Of a DNA stretch of 64,000 nt, positions 12,261 to 24,049 are shown piece by piece (the stretch's first letter is position 1; every line of letters starts with the position of its first letter). Origin of the DNA: Colletes latitarsis (taxonomy: Eukaryota > Arthropoda > Insecta > Hymenoptera > Colletidae); the NCBI RefSeq assembly GCF_051014445.1, contig NC_135137.1:26165501-26229500 (forward strand), read 5' to 3'. The notes under the pieces are model-generated. The model made no database searches, was not told the origin of the DNA, and saw nothing but the letters and a program-made list of their open reading frames with translations. The position numbers and the translations under genes are program-made.

Positions 12261-13260
12261 AAAGTTGAAACAGTTTAATTTTTAATCTCTTAGTATGTGA
12301 AATCTTCTGTAATTGATGTTCGGGAAACAAAAGTACGTAGATTCCACTGACCAACTCGGGTTGTTTCCGGTCCTTTATGTTGTCAGATGCGGGATCGATA
12401 CTACGTTGCGAAGGTCTTTGAGTCTCCCGCATCTGGCAAATTTCAGAGTAAAAGAAAGGAATTTTGTTAAATGAAAGAAACGCTACACTCGAGTTGACCA
12501 GCGAAGGGCTATATTGGTCCGCGGGTGGTACGGTCGTCGAGGCCAAATGTAGACACCGACAACAACGGCCATCGCCGACACGCGGAACAATATAGCCATA
12601 AAACAGCTGCAAAACAGACGCGGCCTCTTGTTGCGTTGATAATCCAAAGGTTCGTTTCTTTCTCGGTAAATTAACGCGGCCTTCGACTTGGAGAGGAACC
12701 TCGGCCACCCTCATCAGGGTGACCTGGGACTTTCCTCCACCACCGAGGTGAAGGAGGAGTTTCCTGCCAAAATGGGGCAGGAAAATGGGTCCTCCTTTTC
12801 CAAGTCAATGGCCAATCAATCGAGTTACGATTCCAGGAATTTGCAAACACCCCCAAGTATATCTCTTGGAGATGATCTAAACTGAGGAGGAAACGGACTC
12901 CGGACACGAAAGTCACTCTTAACTTATCTTTTGGGAGAAGAACACTCTTAAATTGTTTGTTCGGAGAAAAACATACTCGTAACTTGTCTTCTGGTAAAGT
13001 AACGATCTGTGAAAAGATACGCGACAACTCGTAAGTCGTGAAGAGTCAGTCATTTTGAACGCATATTTGAACTTAGAACGGGAGAACAGTTCCTCACAAG
13101 GTACAATCGCGCTATTAAATACATATATACAGTCCACTTGTTATTGTTGTAAAATAAACGTTTTAAAAAAATCACAAGTCATAACCACATCAATTTCAAT
13201 CCCGATCAAGCATATTCGAGCGCGAACAATTGACATTTGCAGCTTGTCGTAAGTGATACG
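12261..13260. other. GC-richer block without assigned function
   Basis: This kilobase contains several overlapping open frames, including a 178-codon one on the minus strand (12178-12714), because it is GC-richer and so has fewer stops. None shows a recognisable domain. The minus-strand frame runs straight into the LTR-like repeat at 12102-12260, which argues against a host protein. An AATAAA at about 13154 and the adjacent LTR fragment suggest remains of an LTR retrotransposon, but no ends with target duplication were found. Confidence 0.3.
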
Positions 13261-13579
13261 ACAGTAGTAAAGATGTATCGGTTGGTAAGAGAGCCATAGT
13301 TCTACTAATTTATTCTGTATATACATATTTTGCTCATCGATACGCATTTGACAGTCTAAACACTTCCATCATCAACACCGACGATAACGTTTTTTTCTCG
13401 TGTCAACGTTCCTACGTTTAAACATATAGAGTAATATACACTTCAGTATAAAAATCAAAACAATTATGATTTAGAGGAATGAAATGTGTTCATGAAATCA
13501 ATATTATTATTGTTGGAATACCTTTTTAAAGTGTTTTTAAATTATTCAAACAGAATCAGATATTTATACTATATTATTG

Positions 13580-15003
13580 CGATATTTTAACAAAAACAAT
13601 TTTTTATTCAATATTTGCACGTAGAATACAAATATAAAAAAATATTTAGTATTATCTACAATCCTGTCGTTTTTCAAAACAAATTTAACATTGGTGATAT
13701 CATTATTATTTCGCTTTGTGCAATTTTGTTTCGTGTGGTCGGTTTTGCACCGTGCCTAATTTTGAGTAAACATTTCAGATTTTGGTACGCTTAATATTTC
13801 ATTCACAAACCTTTAAGCTTGATAATTGCTTCAATACGTTTAGACATACTTAAGACTACATTTTTGTAATACTCTGGTGTAATAGAATACCATTTTTAAG
13901 TGTACTCAGACATTTTCAGTCGAGTTTACGTCTAGGCTTTGAGCAGACCGTTTCATGATTTAAAATGATTGAATTTGCAGCCAATTCTTCACGCTCTTCA
14001 CACCATGCCCAGGAGCGTTGTCATAACATCATACTTTGGTCAATTGTTTCTAGTAAATTTTTTCCTAAAATATATCCTTATACTAGTTTACTGTACCTTC
14101 TATTCGATGTAATGAACCAACACCGTACGCCGTAATGCAACAATTCAAACGTTGTTTGCTTCATATCATGCGGTAGAAGAGGTACGTCTTGCTTCTTCCA
14201 ACACCAAGAACAGCCACTGGATGAAATTCAATTGATTTTTGATTCATTGGAAAAAATTACTTTTTGCCATCGTTCCATATTCCAACTTAAATGTATTTTT
14301 TTCAAAACTCGAACGAGTCCTGACATTCTTTTGTGATAGAGCAGGTTTTTTTTCTTCTCAATTGGTGTAAAATTGGCTTCTTGTAACGCTCTTTGAGCTG
14401 TCCACTTACTAATTTTCTTTCCAACATCGCTTTCTAATATCTTTGCAGCCATTAATGCCGTCGTTGCAATTTCTGAAGTAATGAATGTTGTCAATTCTCT
14501 CTTGTTCTGACAAGATAATAATATTTTACCGTCTTCAAAAGATGCAGGAACTTTATTACAGTATTTTTCCGTATTTTACGTACAACTCTTTGACTAACAG
14601 CAAATTTTCCAGCAATTTCTTGAGTTGATAAACCCAATTTTAATTGGAAAATGATATTGTATTTTTTATCTCCTTAGATAATGGTTTCATGATGTTATAT
14701 TGATGTGTGTCATTACACGAACAACGATAAACTAACAACTACTACACTCCTAGGTATAGTATTGACCGTGATGGACTTCAAGTTATTTGCAAAATCTATA
14801 TTTACAGTTCCTAATACCGAGAGCTGTAATGCAGTGCAAAACCGATTACACGAAATAAATTGCACGATGCGAAATAATAGTAATATCACAAATGTTAAAT
14901 TTGTTTTAAGAAGCCAGAAAATTGTAGATAATACTAAGTATTTTTTTACCTTTGTATTCTACTTGCAAATATTTAATAAAAAATTGTTTTTGTTAAAATG
15001 TCG
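13580..15003 (-). mobile_element. Tc1-like transposon with about 175-bp inverted repeats, dead
   Basis: Arms 13580-13752 and about 14830-15003 are inverted copies. Both contain TTTTAACAAAAACAATTTTT, TAGTATTATCTACAAT, CAAATTTAACATT and the inner edge TCGGTTTTGCAC. The 1424-bp body encodes a broken transposase on the minus strand. Inverted repeats of this length are much longer than in typical Tc1 elements. Confidence 0.8.
13800..14690 (-). pseudogene. Tc1-like (DD34E) transposase pseudogene
   Basis: A start codon at 14690-14688 (MKPLSKEI) is followed by an N-terminal helix-turn-helix, LSTQEIAGKFAVSQRVVRKI, then DVGKKISKWTAQRALQEANF, the second DNA-binding half. The catalytic blocks follow: VIFSNESKIN (Asp changed to Asn), CYDNAPGHGVKSVKNWL, and SLDVNSTENV, with 34 positions between the second and third acidic residues. 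Several stops and frameshifts are present. The domain order is complete, so the element decayed by point mutation rather than deletion. Confidence 0.8.
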
Positions 15004-15153
15004 TATGTGTGTTCAGTTTTGTTCCTGCCTATACACAGAAGACTACATAGTTGGCATTTGAAGCTTCGCGGGATAAAGCATTAGGCGTAAAATAACAGAC
15101 ATATTTTTAATGAAGAACACAGCAACTAATATCGTGTATAAATTTTGTTTCAG

Positions 15154-15249
15154 GAATTATCCCTCGAGTTTCGACTATTCGGTGGATCTTCAAGTAAAAC
15201 TTCGGTCAAATCAATTAATCAAAGTCTCATTACACAACTTGAGACCGTG
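15154..15249 (+). other. Candidate 96-nt host exon
   Basis: AATTTTGTTTCAG immediately precedes and GTAAGA immediately follows a 96-nt segment, giving strong acceptor and donor sites. Two of the three frames are open across it: phase 0 starts ELSLEFRLFGGSSSKTSV and phase 1 starts NYPSSFDYSVDLQVKLRS. The length divides by three, so it could be a skipped cassette. No protein family is recognised and no partner exon was found, so it may be a chance pair of splice sites between transposon remains. Confidence 0.35.
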
Positions 15250-16590
15250 GTAAGAATGACAACGATAAATTAATCTATGTAATTAGGAACATAACCGAAA
15301 CGACATAAAGTATGCTCCAAACAAATACAAATACAATAAAATTGTTACGGAGTGGTACAAAAACTCTGTTAACGTAACACGTTATCGTTATTTTTAAAGA
15401 TAGAGAAAGCTGTTGCATACAAAACTTGTACGACATAAGAAGGGACGTATTATGGTTGCGTTAATTTTTTAAATAGAATTATAGCTATGTAAGGATCTTA
15501 AGATTGACTTCACTTTTTTTTTAACGAAATTGTATACTTTCTTATCTTTAATGTGATAGCGACTAGTTAAGCTATCCCAGAAGAAAAAACAATATCTATA
15601 ATATTATTCCGTCAAATAAGTAAAATAATTACCGTAATATTTTGTAGTATTTAATAGAAACTTTTAACCTAGAATTTTACAACATTGACGTTTTTTTATG
15701 AATTTTTTCCTGAAACACTATTAATGATAGTTTTCTCAAAATTTGGACATCGTCTCCCTTGTGTCAGAACCATGAATGTGCAATGCCATAAGTTCTGAAA
15801 TTCGAAGTTCTGACATTGCTAAATTGAACAATAACTCACATTCATGAATCAAGCAGCATTGTTATCTAAAGTGCACATTTATGATTTTAACATGTCAGGA
15901 ACAGGAGAAAACATTTAGGCATAAGTAGGCATAATTAACAATATTTTAATTTGTTAAAGTAGAATATTAACTTAGTGTTCCTAAAAGTTCATCATACTTG
16001 AATTAAAAGTAGATTTATATTTTTGTTTTTTAATTATAATTTGCAACTGTTGAAATAAAATGTATTTATAAATCAGAATTTAATATTTAAAGAACTTTGC
16101 ACTTTCATGAGCAATAATCGTAAGCAACTTTCATTACATTCAAAAGTCTATTAGCTGTTCCACGGAAAAGTACTTTTTAAATTATTTGATGCGGTGCAGA
16201 TATTTTTTTGGAAATATCAATTATAACACCAAATTAACGAATATTTGACAAATTAATAAGCAATTATACAATGATGTGATGTATATATAACCAATGTCTG
16301 CAAACGTTTAAATAAACTGAGTTTCAATCTACACCGTTTGTAAATTCCTATACCATGATTTTTAAACAAATAACAGCATTTACGAGAGATAGAGGCCACG
16401 AGAATGAAAAGATTGGGAAACACTGATGCAGAGTAACAGGTAGTGAACATTGAATTTTGCACTGTACGGTTCAAAAAACAAAAACAACTGGACATTCTGC
16501 GGGATTCGATATAATCTCAATTTGGCGAGCAAAACTTTTACCCGTGGCGAGCGCGTAAAAGAAAACTTTAAAAAAAAATATACATCCAAA
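15250..16590. other. A+T-rich stretch without recognised gene
   Basis: No gene, RNA or repeat with definable ends was seen. Several short open frames exist on both strands without homology signals. Confidence 0.35.
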
Positions 16591-16599
16591 AAAACTCAC

Positions 16600-17140
16600 C
16601 GATGATATTTCGGTCCATTGGTCTGGCGATCACCGATATCCGATGGAAGTTCAATGTCGATTCGCTGTCGGCAAAGCGCCGGGTCAGCGCGGAGGGAGTG
16701 GGGCAGATCCGGTGAAACTGAATTCGAATTCGTCGTTCTCGTGAATTCCGTTGGTGGTCTGTTTATATTGGTGGATACTGTACGTGCCGGTTAGCCTCCT
16801 CAGTTCCGCATCTGCCGGCACGTAGGCGAATCCAGCCACGGTAAACACATATACGAAATTTCCTTCGACCCTGCGTACGTGTCCCGCGAAACGCGGAAAA
16901 TCCTTTTTCCGACCGAAAATCCGGCCGCTGAGCTTCCACCGTCGACGAAAGTCTCTTTCACCGTCGTCTACAGTCACGCCACTGCAACGGTTACCTTGAT
17001 GCATTTCTCTGCTCTGCTACAATTTAGGGTTGAACGACTCGACTGCCAGAGAATTTCCTATCGTTCTCCCCATTTCCACCGGACGTCCCGGCGTGTCTGT
17101 CTGTTCCTCCCTCGGACGGGTGCGTTCGTCATGCCCTAAT
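16600..17140 (-). other. CpG-rich candidate first exon or promoter region
   Basis: This is the most CpG-dense block of the left half. On the minus strand it ends at 16600 with ATCG|GTGAGT, an ideal splice donor. Two frames could reach that donor: a short one from an ATG at 16618-16616 (MDRNII) and an open one of about 65 codons including DPALCRQRIDIELPSDIGD. A 106-codon minus-strand frame (17004-16684) stops before the donor. Together this fits a 5' exon with an untranslated leader. The gene identity is unknown. Confidence 0.35.
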
Positions 17141-17664
17141 CTCTTCATTCAATTTGTATTCATATAGACCGAGCGTCGTTTTGAATTATCTTGATTTCTT
17201 ATTTCCGTGGCTCGCGACGTAACCGGAATTTTAAGCATGCCGGGATCTCTCCTAGCCTGAGAAGCGTCCTTACTTAATTCAGTCGCTGGTTAAAGAGAAA
17301 ACAAGAGCCGGAAAGCCGAGGAAGGCAAACATGGTCCGGAGCCAACGATTCTCTTGGATAAATGTTGTTTATCGCTGCTTCTGCAATGGTTCCGTCTATC
17401 GCTTTTGTTCCGCTGTCAGATGGAATTGTTTTGGAACATCTGCAAGGAAAATTTATGCCTCGAGTATCTGTATGCCAAACCTGAATGTTTTTCCCTGTAG
17501 ATAATAAATTTACATCTTTCGGTATTTAGCTACCCTGGATTCATGATGGTTCCCGCAAGCCACTGAGGGTTAGTACTTCCATTCTCCTGTTGTCACGCTC
17601 TCAGAGCTTGTTTGCCAACGTGTCGGACCAAAAGGACTGTAAAGGTTATCCAATTATAACTGAA
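17141..17664. other. No recognised feature
   Basis: Mixed-composition sequence following the CpG-rich block; it could be upstream regulatory sequence of the candidate minus-strand exon. Confidence 0.3.
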
Positions 17665-19196
17665 GAGATTCTTTACGTTTAGAGGTTTATTTTTTGGGAC
17701 TTTTTTATAAAGGAAGTATACTTTTCTGAAATTTGATATTCTGCATACATATTTATTTGTGTTCTACGAATGTTTACAATTTTTTTCAAGTGAAAATAAT
17801 CAAAACTGACTGAATTATATGTCAATGAATAAAATTCCTTTAAAAAAAGTATCCTAGTAGCTGACACTAGAGATGGCATGAACTGCTACTTTTGAATCAC
17901 TCGTGATTTGATCACGTTCATTCCCAATCATGGTGATTTTTCACAGTGATTCGTGATTCTTCGTGATCGCTTTTGACTGGTGGGGAGCGTTCTTTTCACT
18001 TTTCACGAATTATGTCCTTAGACTGTATATGTATTATATTATAATACGGTATAAAAGCAATGTTAATATAATTTTCTTATTAGGAGAAAGAAAAGGAAAA
18101 ATTAAAAGTGAAAAATAGATGTAAGTATAAGTTTTAGTTCTCATTGTTTCAACATTTGTTTCATAAATGTTTGTGAAATTTTTCAATAAAGTAATGTATA
18201 CGCAAAACTAATCTGTTTGTAATTTTAAATTCTAACTTATTTCTTTATAATATAAATATATACAAAATGTAATATTAATGTATAAAAACGTATATAAATG
18301 TGTAATATGTATGTTTTCATGTCAATGAATATAAGAATGTTCTTTATACTTTTTCTTATTTTTAAACCGAATATTTTACACCTAAGCAATACTTCTTTTT
18401 CGTGGCAACAAACTTATTATTTATTTAAATAATCGACTGAAACAATTTGACATTTGAAATGTATAAAATATGCAATTAAGCAGCCTTTTTCAGTGCTTAG
18501 ACTACATTACTATACAATTTAAATTTGGCGCATTTGTAATTCTTTGAATTTCCACTGAGGAGAGTTAGCGGAACACTAACAATCACAGTTAACGTGAACC
18601 GCTACTAAAACGCCATCTTTCGGATCACGGTCGTGAATGGAGTTTAATCATGAGCTTGATCGTGATTTTGTGATCACTGTGATAAATCACTGTTAGTAAT
18701 TTTGCACGCCATCTTTAACTGACACGGTGTCAATCATTTTGCTTATCTGAAATGAAAAAATCATTCTTGATTAGTATGATTGTCATTATAGTCTGAACCA
18801 AAATGATAAAAAAAATAAAATTCTTTACTGTTTTGTTAACTCGATAAATATGAAAAAAGTTGAGAAAATCGATATTCAAAATTCAAAGTGCCGCCATTTT
18901 GTAAATTTTACTATTTTTTTCATTTTGGTTCACACCATAATCACATTCATATCAATCAAGAATTCTTTTAATTTTTTGATTCTAGATAAGTAGAATGGTC
19001 GGAATCGGATCAGTCAGTAAGACACTTTTTTTAAGGAACCTTGTTGAATGGTATATAATTCAGTTAGTTTTGATTATTTTCGCTTGAAAAAATTTGGGAA
19101 CATTTCTAAAACATAAATAAATATGTATGCAAAATTTCGAAATTAAAAAACTTATACTTTTTTTGTAAAAAAATCTCTAAAAGAATCAAAAAATGA
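17665..19196. mobile_element. Foldback element split by a hAT-like insertion
   Basis: The arm at 17665-17867 is inverted relative to about 19021-19196: both carry TATAATTCAGT[C/T]AGTTTTGATTATTTTC and ATAAATAAATATGTATGCA. After removal of the insertion the arms continue inward: 18726-18800 pairs with about 18900-19010 (shared TTCTTGATT, GAACCAAAATGA). The original element was therefore a hairpin of about 680 bp with a short central spacer. No coding sequence. Confidence 0.7.
17868..18717. mobile_element. Non-autonomous hAT-like element, 850 bp
   Basis: The left end is TAGAGATGGCATG; the right end in reverse complement is TAAAGATGGCGTG. The flanking octamers are GCTGACAC (17860-17867) and ACTGACAC (18718-18725), an 8-bp target duplication with one mismatch, which is the hAT hallmark. 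Subterminal regions are dense in GTGATTT and TGATCA motifs in both orientations, possible transposase binding sites. No transposase is encoded. Confidence 0.75.
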
Positions 19197-20105
19197 AAGT
19201 CTAGATTGAAATACCTCCTTAGTGCACAAATTCGTTAATTTTGCTCAATACATAAAGTATGTATAAAACCAACCAGTGCCGGATCAATTATTTGAGGTCT
19301 GGTGCTGAAGAATGATTAGCTCTTTTGATAAGAAACGCGTTAAACTTAAAAATGTTCACGCAAAAATTTTCAACAAATTTTTTTAATATTTTAAGTTCTA
19401 TTAAGAAAAAAATTTCGCCTTGTAAAGGCTTATTAAAATATACTCATTTTAGAAAAAAATTGTCGCTTACAATTTGTTAATATTAATATCAAAACAAGAA
19501 ATAGTTATCTATACATGCTTTTTAAAAATAAATAACTTTATACGCGCATTCTTCTGAAAAACATATTTTTATGTCTTTTTCTTTTTTTAACATTTTTGGA
19601 TAGTCTTAATATGTTCAAAGCAAAATGAATTTAGTGAAAAATATGTTTTATTTTATATGTAAATTTTTGTCAAAGCTGCCCTACATTTTCGCAGAACAAT
19701 GTAAAATTATTTTAAAAAATACAATTTAAAGATAAATATGGTCAAATTGGTATAATTGTCATCAAGCGCTTATTTATTTTTAAATTGCAAACTTTTCAAA
19801 GGTAAATTAAAAAATTAATTTTTTTACGTTTTGCCTTTACCTGCAAATTATTGATATTCATTAAAATCAAAATTTAAAACCTGACTTAACTAATTGAATT
19901 AACAAGTTGGAAATAATTTCATTGTTAGGTATTTGCACAAATTAATTTTTATATTTGAACAAATAAGACTTTTTGAGTTGGGCCCTGGGCTGTAGCTATC
20001 CTAGATTTCTATAATGATAAGAATCATTTATAGATAAGTGAGTATAATGGCGACAAGGAGCCTAGAAATGATTTGTGTAAATATAATAATAAAAAACAAT
20101 TGAAA
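19197..20105. other. A+T-rich stretch; possible old hAT-like end at 19275
   Basis: CAGTGCCGGATCAATTATTT near 19275 resembles the terminus of some hAT-type elements, and a GGGCCCTGGGC stretch near 19980 could be a decayed opposite end, but they do not form a convincing inverted pair. Nothing coding is seen. Confidence 0.25.
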
Positions 20106-20395
20106 TCTAAATCTCCTAAAATTTGTTTAGTAATTGGTGGGCTACATGTTCCCATATTCTTAAATCTCAAAAAATACTTTTTACGTAAAAAAGTCATCGT
20201 TATCTTGACTTTTTTAAATAGCACTACATATATGTATATGTTTGTGACATCATGTTACTGACGTCGAGACGAATTCAACAGTGTAATATACTATGACTTT
20301 AAAGCCTTGACTTCTTTACGTAAAAAGCATTTCTTGAGATTTAAGAATATAGAAACATGTAGATCACAAAATACTAAAAAAATTTTGTCTGAAAC
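20106..20395. repeat. Foldback element, about 290 bp
   Basis: The left arm (about 20110-20215) includes CTACATGTTCCCATATTC and TTTTTACGTAAAAAAGTCA. The right arm carries the same in inverted orientation (TGACTTCTTTACGTAAAAAG, then GAATATAGAAACATGTAG). The best paired stretch is about 58 bp around a loop of roughly 90 bases. Confidence 0.6.
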
Positions 20396-22001
20396 AGTTT
20401 TTAATGGTACTACCGGAAATGCCTAAAAAATGGAGACAAAACTTAACGCGAATACCTTGTATAGTAAAAATATTTCCTACATAATTCAAAATAAAGAATC
20501 CTTATTACAAAAGCTCTAGATAAGTAAAAATGCTTTAGCATTTTTGGCCGATAATGTAGAAAAAAATTGGAACATTAATGAGTTAAAGAAATAGTTGCTT
20601 CTTTCGTTTAAAACATTGAAAAACTTTTTCCTTGAATAGTTAAAAGATTACGATACTATTTAATTTTTGGTCGAATTCAAAAACTTGTGAAAGTTATAAA
20701 AACTTAAAGAGTATGGTGCATATTAAGAGCAAGTATAACCAGCATAGTTCGAGTAAGTGCTATCAAACTTTAAATGCGTTTTTCTTGATACTGCATCTTT
20801 GGAGGAAACCATCCTTTATAGCGTGTCTTTATCCGAAAATAGAATTATACTTTTATTTTTATCACTTTTTAAATGTACATTCAGATATATTAAATAAATA
20901 TCATTTTAATAAAATATGCTAAATATCAGTTGCAGGTACAATATGACTTGTATATATAAAATAATATTTCAATCTTTGGATTTATAACTTATATAAATTA
21001 TTATATAATATTTGTACAAATATTAATTTGACATTTCCAAGTGATTCAAGTTCTAATTGACTTAAAATTTACATATGAAGAAACATGCCTTTATAGCCCA
21101 AACTGGAAATATTAAAATCTGACGTATTATTCTATTTTGTTGTCAATTTCAAAGACCAAAAAAATATGAGAAAAAATTAATACTCCAACTTTAAAGTGTT
21201 ACCAATTTTCTAAGAATTGAGATATTGAATTTCTTTTAATTTGGACTATGTATAACTGTATCCTCACCAAGCAAAATGCGTTTTGATTCCTTCGTTTCAG
21301 ATAAGCAATACAATTGCTATAATGTCCGATATTCTCACTATACATAGGACTAACCATACTTCCTCGAAAACAAAGAAAACGAAGTTCAAAAGTGAGGAAG
21401 AAGAAATACACAAGGACAAGGATTGAAGCAATCAAAACTGTGCGATACAAAACAGTAGACTGATGATGGGTAGTGAATGTGTTCTAAGGCATAATATTAT
21501 TAACAAATTAGCCTTCACTATTTTAAAGTTGAGCTACCATATGAGAATCGTACAATTTCTAAAAGAAACTACATGTTTTCATGAAACTATATATTTTCAT
21601 TCCTAAACGATGTTAGAATTTATAGAATGAACAAACATTGAACATTTTTCTCTATTTCACTTACTCTTAGTGTTTCTCACTTTCACCTGTAGTGCGATCA
21701 AGCTTAATGTGGTCAATAATTCCTGAAGCAGTACCTCCCTCGGAAAAACATGCTGCAAGGCAGAAACGCAAGGGAATAGAGTGATCTCTCGTTAACATTC
21801 GCTGGCTTCAATCCACGATCACTGTATTTCCAAACGTTTCCGCTTCGCAGCATGTTTCTCCAGAATTACCATCTTTCATATAAAAACAAAAATTACTTGA
21901 AGGTTTCTTTTTCGACATTATATTAGTCTTTTCCTTTTTTTCCCCCGTGACTTATACTTTGGACGATCGCTTTTAATATGACCAGGCTTTTTACAAATAT
22001 A
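20396..22001. other. A+T-rich stretch without recognised gene; short hairpin at 21738-21855
   Basis: No gene was recognised. A GC-richer segment has inverted arms GAAAAACATGCTGC and GCAGCATGTTTCTCC about 90 bp apart, flanked by related GAAACG / CGTTTCC blocks, possibly a small palindromic element. A Ser/Lys/Glu-rich open frame after a good acceptor-like sequence (TTCGTTTCAG, near 21299) runs 41 codons to a TGA; it is not supported by a second signal. Confidence 0.3.
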
Positions 22002-22540
22002 CGAAGGTCGTTCAATAAGTCCTTAGAGAAAGATAGAAAAACAAATTATTTTAGGTAGATTTTTTTGTTATTTTTCAATATAATCTCCTTTTAGCTCTAT
22101 ACACTTTTCCAAGCGTTTCTCCAACTTTTTTAAGCCATTTAAAAAGTAAGATTTTGGAAGATCCTCAAAATAGGCATCTGTTTGGGCGGTGACCTCCTCG
22201 TTCGACGTGAACCGTTGTCCGCCGAGCCATTTTTTTAAATGTAAAAATTAAAAAAAGTCACTAGGGGTCAAATCCGGCGAATACGGTAGATATTGTAATA
22301 ATTCGAACTTTAATTCCATGATTTTGACCATCGAAACTCCACAGGTGTGCACCCGTGCATTATCCTGATGCAAGAGGAAGTGTCTTGCTTCAATCGACAA
22401 TAAAAATGAAACCATGTGGTGGATATAACTGAGACTTTGATAGCTGTCTAGTGAGTCATGATACTTACTAAAAACAAACCATTTTCGATGCTACAAGTGC
22501 CAGCATTTGGATTTTCTAAGGACTTATTGAACGACCCCCG
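22002..22540 (-). mobile_element. Internally deleted mariner (DD34D), 539 bp
   Basis: Inverted ends of about 27 bp: CGAAGGTCGTTCAATAAGTC on the left and, reverse complemented, CGGGGGTCGTTCAATAAGTC on the right, with TA flanks (22000-22001, 22541-22542). It is a classical mariner layout with its middle removed; the transposase start and first catalytic block are gone. Confidence 0.85.
22058..22382 (-). pseudogene. Mariner transposase C-terminal fragment
   Basis: Minus-strand translation gives FLLHQDNARVHTCGVSM, then LLQYLPYSPDLTPSDFF, with 34 residues between the aspartates (DD34D, mariner). After a frameshift it continues WLGGQRFTSNEEVTAQTDAY, then LNGLKKLEKRLEKCIELKGD and YIEK stop, the standard mariner C-terminus. 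The N-terminal helix-turn-helix domains and first aspartate are missing because of the internal deletion, so no active enzyme can be made. Confidence 0.85.
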
Positions 22541-22542
22541 TA

Positions 22543-23385
22543 ACACGACTTTTTTTATTGTGCAGCGTTTTTTCTTCTAAATTTTGTTTTCATCGCTCTT
22601 TCAATAGCTTGTAGATTCTTCTTTGTATCATTTACCCCTCAGAGTCTTTTAAATTCACCAACTAGTTTTCTTTTCACTCATGCCTACTTTCCAGAGCTGT
22701 TGAAAGCGTTTTATACGACTGTAAATCCTACTCGAGGATGGCTAGATCCTCCGAGTATCCCGACATTGACATGATGTACTATTCCATGTCATCATTTTTT
22801 TTCATTATCGTTCAACACAAACGCTTTAACAAAAGAGCTTTGCTTCTTAAATTAACGTTTTCGTGATAACCCCTTTAACAAATCCCAACTTTGTGCAATT
22901 TTCGCGCTTCCTATTTTATGTATATTGACTCTAATTATCTTCGACCAAAAGCAATCGTAGCACATGCTTTAATATCATTCTGCGTTCATACAACGTTCAC
23001 TAGATCACAATTTCTCTTTGATCTGTAGCAACATTTCCCGCACTCGTCAACAGAGAAATGCGCGCTCTCTCAAGTACTCGATCGACCATTGAATGTCCTA
23101 GCATCTAAGGAAGGGCCTGCTAGGGTTGCTTTATTCATGAGTCCACTAACAGGTCCAGAACGAAACGCTTTCCTTTCCTTTCCTCCTGCTATCTCGCTTA
23201 CTCATTTCCGCCATACAGCAAGCCGCCACAGACCATTAATAATTCCAATTTGTAATTACACACTGAATAATTTTCACCATTTAGTTTCTGAATTGTGAAC
23301 TGAATATCTCATATACCATTAGATATTTTTTATTTGTTTCACTGTTCTTGAAGACGACAAAAATTTTCGCTATTTTTATGATGAC
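22543..23385. other. No gene; inverted diverged repeat piece at 23093-23190
   Basis: The segment AAGGAAGGGCCTGCTAG and following GAACGAAACGC at about 23105-23170 is the inverted, diverged counterpart of part of the short repeat at 23562-23784. The rest shows nothing recognisable. Confidence 0.4.
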
Positions 23386-23561
23386 TAGACTGCGGATGTT
23401 AATGTCAATAAAATATATCAAAATATGTAAGTGACATATGACAAATAGGTATCAATAATATGCCAAAATATACAGGAATATGCAAAATATATTCAAAACA
23501 TGTTCAAATAATTTTATTACTTAAACATAATAATAATTAATTATAATTTAAATTACAATAT

Positions 23562-23784
23562 TGTGGCGCTACTTCGCTGTGGGCAGGAACTCGTAAGAAT
23601 CGTAGGGGGACAGAAAAGGAAAGGAGGGGGCGCGTTTCGTTCGGGCCTGCTAGTAGGCCCTTCCTTAGATGACTGAGATATTGGGAAGTTGGTCGAGGAA
23701 TGTATACATGTAGCAACCGAGGGGTTAGTCGAGCGCTTGTGAGAACGCGATCCCTCTGGTGGCGAGCATGGGAGGCGACACCAC
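23562..23784. mobile_element. Short TG-ended repeat, copy a (223 bp), nested in hAT relic A
   Basis: Starts TGTGGCGCT and ends GGCGACACCAC, flanked by AATAT on both sides (23557-23561, 23785-23789), a perfect 5-bp target duplication. The undisturbed target is visible in relic C at about 51216. The right half holds a conserved block starting GAGGGG and ending GCGATCCCTC or CGACCCCTC, able to form a hairpin. No coding capacity. The TG start, ends near CCA and 5-bp duplication suggest a very small LTR-type or other non-autonomous element rather than a SINE. Confidence 0.7.
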
Positions 23785-24049
23785 AATATGTTACGAGTAT
23801 TTTTTCAATATTACCAAGTGTTAATTGATGACGTTTATCGCTGAACCCTCAAGTGGATTATTGGGGCCTCTGCGGTCCTCCTCAAGTTTAAATTAATAAT
23901 TATTTAATATACGTCAATTATTTGAAAATTTATGTAATTTTCTATTAGTTTATTATTTTTTAAGTGTTTTAAAAGAAAATTGATTTCCATTTACCAATTT
24001 GGTAAAAATCAATATTAAGTAAAATAATTCAGTTGAAATTGAAAATCCA

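Noticed and set aside
12178..12714. 178-codon minus-strand ORF
   Set aside because: The second-longest frame in the window, but it runs through an LTR-like repeat at its 3' end, lies in GC-richer DNA where stops are rare, and shows no domain.
16684..17004. 106-codon minus-strand ORF in the CpG-rich block
   Set aside because: It stops before the nearby splice donor and overlaps an 86-codon frame on the opposite strand, as expected for GC-rich DNA. Retained only as part of a candidate first-exon region.
21199..21450. 83-codon minus-strand frame resembling a signal peptide
   Set aside because: The first codon is TTG, not ATG, and the hydrophobic start reflects T-rich codons. No support for a secreted peptide gene.
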